Part shown: positions 1-5,661 of the stretch, piece after piece
Layout of the letters: each line of letters opens with the position of its first letter
Numbering within the stretch: position 1 is the stretch's first letter
NCBI GenBank assembly: GCA_023435505.1
Contig: JAEYRR010000069.1
Span: 1-7,398 of the forward strand
Direction of reading: 5' to 3'
DNA length: 7,398 nt
DNA from: Bacillota bacterium
Lineage (GTDB): Bacteria > Bacillota > Clostridia > Lachnospirales > Lachnospiraceae
The notes under the pieces: generated by a model
Seen by the model: only the letters and a program-made list of their open reading frames with translations
Database searches by the model: none
Told to the model about the DNA's origin: nothing
Program-made: the position numbers and the translations under genes

Positions 1-1373
1 CTAGCAGCCTCTCCTGGGATTCCACGGATAACCATCTGCTTCCCGTTCAACTGATATTCAAGGGCAGCGCCTCTTTTAGGGAAGAGGTCCATCGTAGAAA
101 TACCAACGGCTGCAGTCGCATCCAAAACAGTTAAATGACCGTTGTCATATAGCTTCACAATTTCTCCATTCACTGTAACAAATACAAAATTATTACGTTT
201 TTCATAATAGTTAAGGCAGATTCCTATTGGAGTTACAATCATGGAGTCTTTTTTTATTGTGGTGTCTATAAAGTCCACACTGCCAAGCACTTCCTGTCCA
301 CGCAAGGCAACCCTCTCCTTAGAAAGGCCTAGGTATTCTGCCAACGTGTCAACAAAAGCTGGCAATTTACCACCACCCCCTACTACAAATACTGCACTTA
401 CTGAAGTTCCACCATTAAGTTCTTTAATTTTATCTGCAATTTTTTTTGTGATAAGACGAATAATTTCATCTACCTCACTCACCACTTCTGATACAAGCAA
501 TTTATGGGATATCCCCATTATATCCTTATAGGATACTGATTTTCTTCTCAGACAGGCCTGTTTGATTTTCTCAGCACAATTAAAATCAACCAAATATTTC
601 TTTGCTATGTACTCTGTAATTTCGTCTCCAGCAAAAGGAATCATGCCAAAGGCGATAATACTTCCATCCTTAGTAATGGAGATATCACTAGTTCCAGCAC
701 CTACATCTACCAAAGCCAGATTAAGTAACCTAATTTGCTCAGGTATTGCAACCTCCATAGCAGCGATAGGCTCCAAAGTAAGATTAGCTACCGTTAGTCC
801 GGCATTCTCTACACAACAATACAAGCCATCAATTACTTCCTCAGGAAGAAAGGTGGCTAGAACCTCAGCACCAATTTTATTTCCTTTGTGTCCTTCCAAA
901 GATAGCATAATATAATCATTGATATAATACCTTACAACAGTATATCCAACACAATAATACTTGAAATTATCCTTTTCTTCCTGTATCCTTAGCTGTTCAT
1001 ATGCTTGCTCTATGCCAAGCATCTCGAGAGAGTGAATATACTCCTTTGAGATAACAGTTTCCGTTTCGAAGGTGTATTCTACATTTGTAGTCACTGTCTT
1101 GAGAACACGACCAGCCGCCGCAATACACACGTCTTTTAATACTATACCCAACTGGCTTTCCAGTTGTTTCTTCACTTCTGAAATAGTCTTGCTGACAGCA
1201 GCGATATCATGAATCTGTCCGTCTAACATTGCTCTTGTCTCATGCTCTTTCGCGATCTGTGCAAGTATTTGAAAGCGATTGGCGTTATTCTTATATCCTA
1301 CTGTACCTACAATACTTCTAGTACCAATATCTAAACCAAATACATACTGATTTGGATTCTTTGTCGTTTCCAT
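1..1373 (-). CDS. FtsA-like actin-fold ATPase with C-terminal extension (3' end outside window)
   Basis: The frame is open from the ATG at 1373 to the window edge, giving 457 residues with no stop, so the C-terminus is missing. A GGAGG lies 6 nt before the ATG. The actin/Hsp70 ATPase signatures appear in order: phosphate-1 loop GLDIGTRS (residues 13-20), phosphate-2 loop LVDVGAGTSD (221-230) and adenosine motif VFVVGGGG (328-335). The region from about 80 to 200 fits the FtsA-specific 1C (SHS2) subdomain, ending in a LEPIAA segment typical of FtsA. Known FtsA tethers FtsZ to the membrane during division. Canonical FtsA ends near residue 400-440 in an amphipathic helix; here a beta-rich stretch (about 396-457: VNGEIVKL, VLDATAAVGI, LFPKRGAALEY, LNGK) follows and continues off the window. 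No ftsZ is visible nearby, so this may be a specialised FtsA paralogue and not the divisome FtsA. The fold is secure; the exact role is not. Confidence 0.85.
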   Translation of the reverse strand, partial: METTKNPNQYVFGLDIGTRSIVGTVGYKNNANRFQILAQIAKEHETRAMLDGQIHDIAAVSKTISEVKKQLESQLGIVLKDVCIAAAGRVLKTVTTNVEYTFETETVISKEYIHSLEMLGIEQAYEQLRIQEEKDNFKYYCVGYTVVRYYINDYIMLSLEGHKGNKIGAEVLATFLPEEVIDGLYCCVENAGLTVANLTLEPIAAMEVAIPEQIRLLNLALVDVGAGTSDISITKDGSIIAFGMIPFAGDEITEYIAKKYLVDFNCAEKIKQACLRRKSVSYKDIMGISHKLLVSEVVSEVDEIIRLITKKIADKIKELNGGTSVSAVFVVGGGGKLPAFVDTLAEYLGLSKERVALRGQEVLGSVDFIDTTIKKDSMIVTPIGICLNYYEKRNNFVFVTVNGEIVKLYDNGHLTVLDATAAVGISTMDLFPKRGAALEYQLNGKQMVIRGIPGEAA

Positions 1374-1403
1374 ACATTTCCTCCAGTTACCGTAATAGAA
1401 AGC

Positions 1404-1446
1404 AAAAAATGCACATAACTATAATACAATATTATACCATAGTTAT
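1404..1446 (-). terminator. possible weak AT-rich terminator after coaE
   Basis: Arms ATAACTAT (1415-1422) and ATAGTTAT (1439-1446) form an 8-bp dyad that touches the last base of the coaE stop codon. An inner palindrome TATAATA-CAA-TATTATA sits within it. Reading on the minus strand, a run of six T (1409-1404) follows the stem after five bases. The stem is almost pure A/T and the T-run is offset, so termination would be weak. The same AT-rich bases could instead hold a promoter for the FtsA-like gene, but I could not find a convincing -35 and -10 pair. Confidence 0.3.
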
Positions 1447-2039
1447 TACAAACACTCTAGCATATTTTGTATTTGCTTATCGATATTATTAATATCACCG
1501 CTGTTTTCAATGATTTTTGTAGTATATGTTCGTAATTCCTCATCTGTCATCTGATTACCTAATATTGCATCTATTTTTTGATCATTGTAACCTCGATGAA
1601 TCTTCAACCGTTGTCTTCTTATCCGATCTTCTGCTATCACAACCCATACTTCATCACAAAATCTATCATAATTCACCTGAAACAACAGTGCAGTCTCCAC
1701 TACAATAAACTTATATTGCTTACTTTTCCTTATCCGCTCTATGTCCCGTTGGATTGCCTCTTCTACATAAGGGTGCGTATAAGAATTCAGCTCAGCTAAC
1801 CTCTGACTATCGTGAAATACCTTTATGGCTAACTTCTGTCGGTCTATTTTCTTATCAATATCTAAAATATCGCTTCCAAAGTTCTCTACGATTAGCCGAT
1901 AGCTAATCTGCCCCGGCTCCATTAACTGTCTTGCCACTTCATCACTATATATAACATAGCAATGATATTTCTTCTTAAGCAGCTCTGCCACTGTCGTCTT
2001 ACCACTTCCTACTGTCCCAGTTAATCCTATTATTTTCAT
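1446..2039 (-). CDS. coaE: Dephospho-CoA kinase
   Basis: CoaE phosphorylates the 3'-hydroxyl of dephospho-CoA with ATP, the last step of coenzyme A synthesis, in the cytoplasm. The 197-residue length is normal. The P-loop is GTVGSGKT (residues 8-15); a YSDEVAR segment (31-37) sits where the family has its DADxxAR motif. YTHPYV (87-92) matches the family HPxV motif, ETALLF (115-120) matches PLLFE with substitutions, RRQRLKIHRG (141-150) is the arginine-rich lid, GNQM (161-164) holds the conserved Gln, and IIENSGD (176-182) is the usual C-terminal I.N.G motif. The start at 2039 is supported by an AGGTGA at 2047-2052, 7 nt upstream. The gene follows polA by about 100 bp with a hairpin between. 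The ALLFQ in place of PLLFE and the RGY lid recall Lachnospiraceae CoaE sequences; this is from memory of the family, not a search. Confidence 0.95.
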   Translation of the reverse strand: MKIIGLTGTVGSGKTTVAELLKKKYHCYVIYSDEVARQLMEPGQISYRLIVENFGSDILDIDKKIDRQKLAIKVFHDSQRLAELNSYTHPYVEEAIQRDIERIRKSKQYKFIVVETALLFQVNYDRFCDEVWVVIAEDRIRRQRLKIHRGYNDQKIDAILGNQMTDEELRTYTTKIIENSGDINNIDKQIQNMLECL

Positions 2040-2107
2040 ATCTCTTTCACCTGGTTCCTTCCATCTAGTACATCATATCGAAATATCTTCTTTGTCCTGA
2101 ATACAAC

Positions 2108-2133
2108 AAGGAATCCTGCAAGCAGGATTCCTT
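2108..2133 (-). terminator. hairpin after polA: terminator or 3'-end stabilising stem
   Basis: AAGGAATCCTGC (2108-2119) and GCAGGATTCCTT (2122-2133) form a perfect 12-bp inverted repeat separated by only two bases, starting 9 bp after the polA stop codon. In the minus-strand transcript it is followed by TTGTTGTATTC, a T-rich but interrupted tract, so termination may be incomplete and coaE could be read from polA transcripts. In the other direction the following bases (AGCTTTCT) are also a poor T-tract. An RNA-stability or processing role is equally possible. Confidence 0.6.
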
Positions 2134-2142
2134 AGCTTTCTA

Positions 2143-4794
2143 TTATTTTGCCTCATACCAGTTGTTTCCCTGATTCACATCCACTAATAGTGGCACCCTT
2201 AAATCAGCTACTTGTTGCATCTTAGTTTTCATAATCTCTTTTACTTCTTCAATCTCATCCTTCTTTGCTTCTACCAGCAATTCATCATGAATCTGCAGTA
2301 ACAATCTGGATCCAAGCCCTCTTTTTTTCAATTCCAAATTGACATGAATCATAGCAAGCTTAATGATATCTGCAGCAGTACCTTGAATTGGGGAGTTCAT
2401 CGCAACTCTTTCCCCAAAGCTCTTTTGCATAAAATTACTGGAGGATAGCTCAGGTATTGGACGTTTTCTACCATATAAGGTCTTAGAATAGCCTTCTTGT
2501 TTTGCAAAATCCACTATATCAGTCAGAAAACCTTTAACGGCAGGATAGGTAGCAAAATAGCTGGCAATATACTGATCTGCCTCTTTCTTTGATATGCCCA
2601 GATCCTGTCCAAGACTAAAGCCTCCAATTCCATAGATAATACCAAAGTTGACTGCCTTGGCATTTCTTCTTTGTTGGCTGGTCACTTCCTCTAAAGGAGT
2701 GTTAAATACCTGACTAGCCGTAATTCGATGAATATCCTCATCTGTTTGGTAAGCCTCTATTAATCTCTCATCCCCTGACATATGAGCCAGTACCCTTAAC
2801 TCAATCTGAGAATAATCTGCATCTAAGAACACATAACCTTCCTTTGGAATAAATACCTTTCTGATCTGCCTTCCAAGCTCCATACGAATTGGTATATTCT
2901 GCAAATTCGGCTCGGTACTACTGATTCTTCCGGTCGCTGTTATCGTCTGATTAAACTTACCATGAATTCGTCCATCCTCACTGATGTAAGCAGCCAGTCC
3001 GTCTGCATAGGTAGATTTTAATTTTGTCAATTGTCGATATTCCAATACATCCGCCACGACAGGATAATCATCCTTTAACTTATCTAAAATATCTGCATTG
3101 GTAGAATACCCGGTTTTTGTCTTTTTCCCAAAAGGAAGCTGTAATTTTTCAAATAGTATTACACCTAACTGTTTTGGGGAATTAATATTAAACTGTTCCC
3201 CAACTTCTGTATAAATTTGTTGTTCCAACTCCGCTATCCGTACTGCCAAATGATCTCCATATTCTTTTAAGGCTTCTTTGTTAACTCCAATTCCCCTAGT
3301 TTCCATATCAAATAGCGTATAAACAAGCGGCATCTCGATGGTAGCAAACAACTCCATCATAGCTTCATTCTCTAAATTGGTCTTTAACTTAGAACATGCC
3401 TTCATAGCAATATAGCTCTGATAACAACTCCATTTCACAAAGGTATCCATGGAACTCTCTATCATCTGAGGGATACTTTTTTTACCGAAGAGTTCCTCCC
3501 TACTTGAAACAGTCATTCCAAGATAATCCCTTGCTACATCATCATAGTGATATGTGTCCTTCAAAGGATTTAGCAAGTAGGCAGCGATAGCACAATCAAA
3601 TAAATTACTGCTTTCATCCGCTATCATATAAGAAAGCTGTGCCTTTAAACCTATAACTGATAACGGAATATTTTTCGCAATTAATCGATTCACTTTATCA
3701 AACAAATACTCACTAGTAATTAAGCCCTCCGGAACAATCACTGCAACATGGGTTTCATCAATGGCTAATGAAACTCCGTAGATATGCTCCTTGTCTATGA
3801 TACACTGACAACCAACTGGATGTTTAACAGCTTCTGCTCTGTTAAAAAAAGCTTCTGCTTCAGCAAAATCTGTAATACAACTAAAATGTTCCTCAATATC
3901 ATTGCTAACTTGAGCTGTCTGTGAAAACCTAGCTAACATATTCTTAAACTCTAAACGTTTTAATATACGAAAGGCTTCTTCATTATACATATCTGTAAAG
4001 GTAGCTTCTTCTATATCATATTCTAGATCACAGTCTGTCTTAATGGTAGCAAGAACCTTACTTAATTGAGCCAAGTCATAGTGGGCGCTGAGGTTTTCCT
4101 TGGCTTTTTTTGGGAGAACTTCTTCTATATGATCGTAGGCATTTTCAATTGTTTCAAATTCTTGTAAGATCTTTGTGGCCGTCTTTTCTCCTATTCCAGG
4201 CACACCAGGGATGTTGTCAGAGGCATCTCCCATCAGACCTTTTAAATCTACTATCTGGGCAGGACTAACACCATATTTGTCAATTACATCCTGAGTGTTA
4301 TAATCCTCAATCTCTGTACCACCGCGTTTGGTCTTAGGGATCCTGATTTTAATACGATCAGATGCTAACTGTAGCAAATCCCTATCACCGGAAACAAGGC
4401 TTACTTCATAGCCTTTCGCTTCCCCTGTTTTTGCAAGGGTTCCAAGTATATCATCCGCCTCGAATCCAGGTCTTTCTACAATCCTGATATTCATGGCTTT
4501 AAGTACTTCCTTCATCACCGGAATCTGTTGTCTTAACTCATCCGGCATAGCCTTACGGGTCCCTTTATACTCCTTAAACATCTCATGGCGAAAAGTCGGA
4601 GCACTGACATCAAAAGCTACTGTCAGATAATCAGCTTTCTCTTCCTCCATAATCTTAAACATGATATTTAAAAATCCATAAATAGCATTTGTATGCAAAC
4701 CCTCAGAATTAGAAAGATCCGGAATTCCATAAAAGGCTCTATTTAAAATACTATGTCCATCTATTAAAAGAAGTTTTTTACTCATATATGTCAT
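2143..4794 (-). CDS. polA: DNA polymerase I
   Basis: Family A polymerase that fills gaps, removes RNA primers and acts in excision repair. The 883 residues match the normal length. Residues 1-290 are the 5'-nuclease: LLLIDGHS (8-15), FEADD (111-115), SGDRDL (135-140), and GLMGDASDNIPGVPGIGEKTA (186-206) covering metal ligands and the H3TH region. Residues 300-480 keep the 3'-5' exonuclease fold but lack the catalytic acids (CQCIID where DxE is expected; no NxxxD), as in Bacillus Pol I, so no proofreading is expected. Residues 485-883 are the polymerase: TATGRISSTEPNLQNIP (619-635), motif A DADYSQIELR with catalytic D660, motif B RRNAKAVNFGIIYG with R709, K713, F717 and Y721, and motif C QIHDE with D837. 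F717 predicts discrimination against dideoxynucleotides. ATG 4794 and ATG 4785 (MSKKLLLIDGHS) share one ribosome site; the second matches family N-termini better, so the start could be three codons later. Ends in TAA. Confidence 0.98.
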   Translation of the reverse strand: MTYMSKKLLLIDGHSILNRAFYGIPDLSNSEGLHTNAIYGFLNIMFKIMEEEKADYLTVAFDVSAPTFRHEMFKEYKGTRKAMPDELRQQIPVMKEVLKAMNIRIVERPGFEADDILGTLAKTGEAKGYEVSLVSGDRDLLQLASDRIKIRIPKTKRGGTEIEDYNTQDVIDKYGVSPAQIVDLKGLMGDASDNIPGVPGIGEKTATKILQEFETIENAYDHIEEVLPKKAKENLSAHYDLAQLSKVLATIKTDCDLEYDIEEATFTDMYNEEAFRILKRLEFKNMLARFSQTAQVSNDIEEHFSCITDFAEAEAFFNRAEAVKHPVGCQCIIDKEHIYGVSLAIDETHVAVIVPEGLITSEYLFDKVNRLIAKNIPLSVIGLKAQLSYMIADESSNLFDCAIAAYLLNPLKDTYHYDDVARDYLGMTVSSREELFGKKSIPQMIESSMDTFVKWSCYQSYIAMKACSKLKTNLENEAMMELFATIEMPLVYTLFDMETRGIGVNKEALKEYGDHLAVRIAELEQQIYTEVGEQFNINSPKQLGVILFEKLQLPFGKKTKTGYSTNADILDKLKDDYPVVADVLEYRQLTKLKSTYADGLAAYISEDGRIHGKFNQTITATGRISSTEPNLQNIPIRMELGRQIRKVFIPKEGYVFLDADYSQIELRVLAHMSGDERLIEAYQTDEDIHRITASQVFNTPLEEVTSQQRRNAKAVNFGIIYGIGGFSLGQDLGISKKEADQYIASYFATYPAVKGFLTDIVDFAKQEGYSKTLYGRKRPIPELSSSNFMQKSFGERVAMNSPIQGTAADIIKLAMIHVNLELKKRGLGSRLLLQIHDELLVEAKKDEIEEVKEIMKTKMQQVADLRVPLLVDVNQGNNWYEAK

Positions 4795-4797
4795 TTT

Positions 4798-4804
4798 CCT
4801 CCTT
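4798..4804 (-). promoter_or_regulatory. polA ribosome binding site (start ambiguous)
   Basis: AAGGAGG on the minus strand. It is only 3 nt from ATG 4794 and 12 nt from ATG 4785, one short and one long spacing around the usual 5-9 nt. The site therefore does not decide between the two starts, which differ by three residues. Confidence 0.75.
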
Positions 4805-4818
4805 ATATCTTATATATG

Positions 4819-5325
4819 CTATTGCTTTTCTAGCGTAGCTAAATCAATATTAGTATGAGACAGTGTCTCATAATCAATCCCATATTTTTGTTGAAGGTAC
4901 TCATCTATCATAGTTTTCCGATTTTTAAAATAATAAGTCGGCAAAGTAAACTCGCTTTGTCCCTCACTTCGATAAATAAGCTTAACCTGTTCTGCTTCCT
5001 GATTAATGCTTAGTGTACTAACCACCATAATAATTATCAGCAGAAGTAAAAATGATATTCTCCTGAAGAGATAGGCACTATGAAAACGCCTTATTCTATC
5101 TTTATTTAATGACAATGTTTTCAAAAACTCCTCGTGGTAGTTTACTGCTATATTATCGTCCTCGTCCAATCGACGAAAACCCTGGAAAACAATATAATAT
5201 ACTTCCAACTCCTCCATGCAATCCGAACATTGTTCTACATGCAGCAGAAAATCTTCTAATGTATTCACATCCAGCTCATTATGAACATATTTATTAATTA
5301 ATGCCTGCGCTTCATGACAATCCAT
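4819..5325 (-). CDS. Zinc-finger (zf-HC2, anti-sigma type) single-pass membrane protein
   Basis: Using the ATG at 5325 this is a 168-residue protein. The N-terminal segment carries H29-x3-C33-x2-C36, the zinc-binding pattern of the ZAS/zf-HC2 domain found in anti-sigma factors of ECF sigma factors. A basic stretch (RIRRF, then LFRR) precedes one hydrophobic segment at about 90-107 (ISFLLLLIIIMVVSTLSI), so the zinc domain should be cytoplasmic and the roughly 60-residue C-terminus outside. The C-terminal part matches nothing I know. The gene ends with TAG 24 bp before polA, whose ribosome site lies in that gap, so the two are probably one operon. No sigma factor gene is visible, so a true anti-sigma role is inference only. 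An upstream in-frame ATG (5343) overlaps the ribosome site and lies about at the transcription start, so it is rejected as the start. Confidence 0.85.
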   Translation of the reverse strand: MDCHEAQALINKYVHNELDVNTLEDFLLHVEQCSDCMEELEVYYIVFQGFRRLDEDDNIAVNYHEEFLKTLSLNKDRIRRFHSAYLFRRISFLLLLIIIMVVSTLSINQEAEQVKLIYRSEGQSEFTLPTYYFKNRKTMIDEYLQQKYGIDYETLSHTNIDLATLEKQ

Positions 5326-5330
5326 AAAAG

Positions 5331-5338
5331 ACCTCCTT
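5331..5338 (-). promoter_or_regulatory. ribosome binding site that fixes the zinc-finger gene start
   Basis: AAGGAGGT on the minus strand lies 5 nt before ATG 5325, nearly perfect complementarity to the 16S 3' end at ideal spacing. It sits downstream of ATG 5343, which therefore cannot use it; the protein starts MDCHEAQ. Confidence 0.9.
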
Positions 5339-5351
5339 TGCATATGTTTTT

Positions 5352-5380
5352 ATTATACCCTTTTCCAATTCAAAACTCAA
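5352..5380 (-). promoter_or_regulatory. sigma-A promoter for the zinc-finger gene and probably polA
   Basis: On the minus strand TTGAGT (5380-5375), a 17-bp spacer and a perfect TATAAT (5357-5352). The expected transcription start is near 5345, giving a leader of only about 20 nt that begins just before the ribosome binding site. No operator-like dyad was noticed. Confidence 0.8.
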
Positions 5381-5447
5381 GAAAATGAAATGACGATAGA
5401 GAACTATACATGGTAATATATAACATATATTTTTATGTAATTTTTTC

Positions 5448-5476
5448 TTGCATCTCAAAAAAACATGTGTTAGAAT
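5448..5476 (+). promoter_or_regulatory. extended -10 promoter for tRNA-Leu
   Basis: TTGCAT (5448-5453), a 17-bp spacer, and TAGAAT (5471-5476) preceded by TGT (5468-5470), the extended -10 element. Expected start near 5483, which leaves about 36 nt of 5' leader to be removed by RNase P. It diverges from the zinc-finger promoter; 67 bp of very AT-rich DNA separates the two -35 boxes. Confidence 0.7.
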
Positions 5477-5518
5477 AATCTTCGCTAGGCCTTAAGAAAT
5501 TATACCTAGACAGAATTA

Positions 5519-5602
5519 GCCGGCGTGTTGGAATTGGCAGACGAGGTGGACTCAAAATCCATTCCCAGCAATGGGGTGCGGGTTCAAGTCCCGCCGCCGG
5601 CA
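5519..5602 (+). tRNA. tRNA-Leu (anticodon CAA)
   Basis: An 84-nt class II tRNA decoding UUG. Acceptor stem GCCGGCG pairs fully with CGCCGGC (5595-5601), discriminator A at 5602. The anticodon stem GTGGA/TCCAT encloses the 7-base loop CTCAAAA, giving anticodon CAA. The variable arm is long, with a CCCA/TGGG stem, as in leucine tRNAs, and the T arm is GCGGG-TTCAAGT-CCCGC. After the discriminator the DNA reads TCA, not CCA, so the CCA end must be added by the nucleotidyltransferase. It stands alone between its own promoter and terminator and is the only plus-strand gene here. Confidence 0.97.
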
Positions 5603-5604
5603 TC

Positions 5605-5642
5605 AAATAGCCGTTCACTTTATTAAGTGAACGGCTATTTTT
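5605..5642 (+). terminator. intrinsic terminator of tRNA-Leu, probably bidirectional
   Basis: A perfect 16-bp stem (5605-5620 with 5625-5640), loop TATT, followed by T residues to 5642. It begins two bases after the tRNA end. On the minus strand the same hairpin lies about 20 bp after the propeller stop and is followed by a shorter T-run (ATTTG), so it can also stop that convergent transcript before it becomes antisense to the tRNA. Confidence 0.9.
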
Positions 5643-5661
5643 ACTTATATGACAATCTTTA

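Noticed and set aside
241..915. Two plus-strand open frames of 96 and 117 codons
   Set aside because: They lie entirely antisense to the FtsA-like gene, lack ribosome sites and have no recognisable protein pattern.
1374..1445. Promoter for the FtsA-like gene from TATAAT at about 1430-1435
   Set aside because: No acceptable -35 box lies 16-18 bp upstream, and the AT-rich dyad makes chance TATAAT matches likely.
1526..1799. Plus-strand open frames of 60 and 73 codons
   Set aside because: They are antisense to coaE, whose motifs are clear, and overlap each other in different frames.
5109..5297. Plus-strand open frame of 62 codons
   Set aside because: It is antisense to the zinc-finger membrane gene, which has a promoter, ribosome site and zinc motif.
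5326..5343. ATG at 5343 as start of the zinc-finger protein (six extra residues)
   Set aside because: It lies at the expected transcription start and the extra codons overlap the AAGGAGGT site that serves ATG 5325.
5433..5618. Minus-strand open frame of 61 codons
   Set aside because: It is a translation of the complement of the tRNA-Leu gene and its flanks, with no ribosome site.
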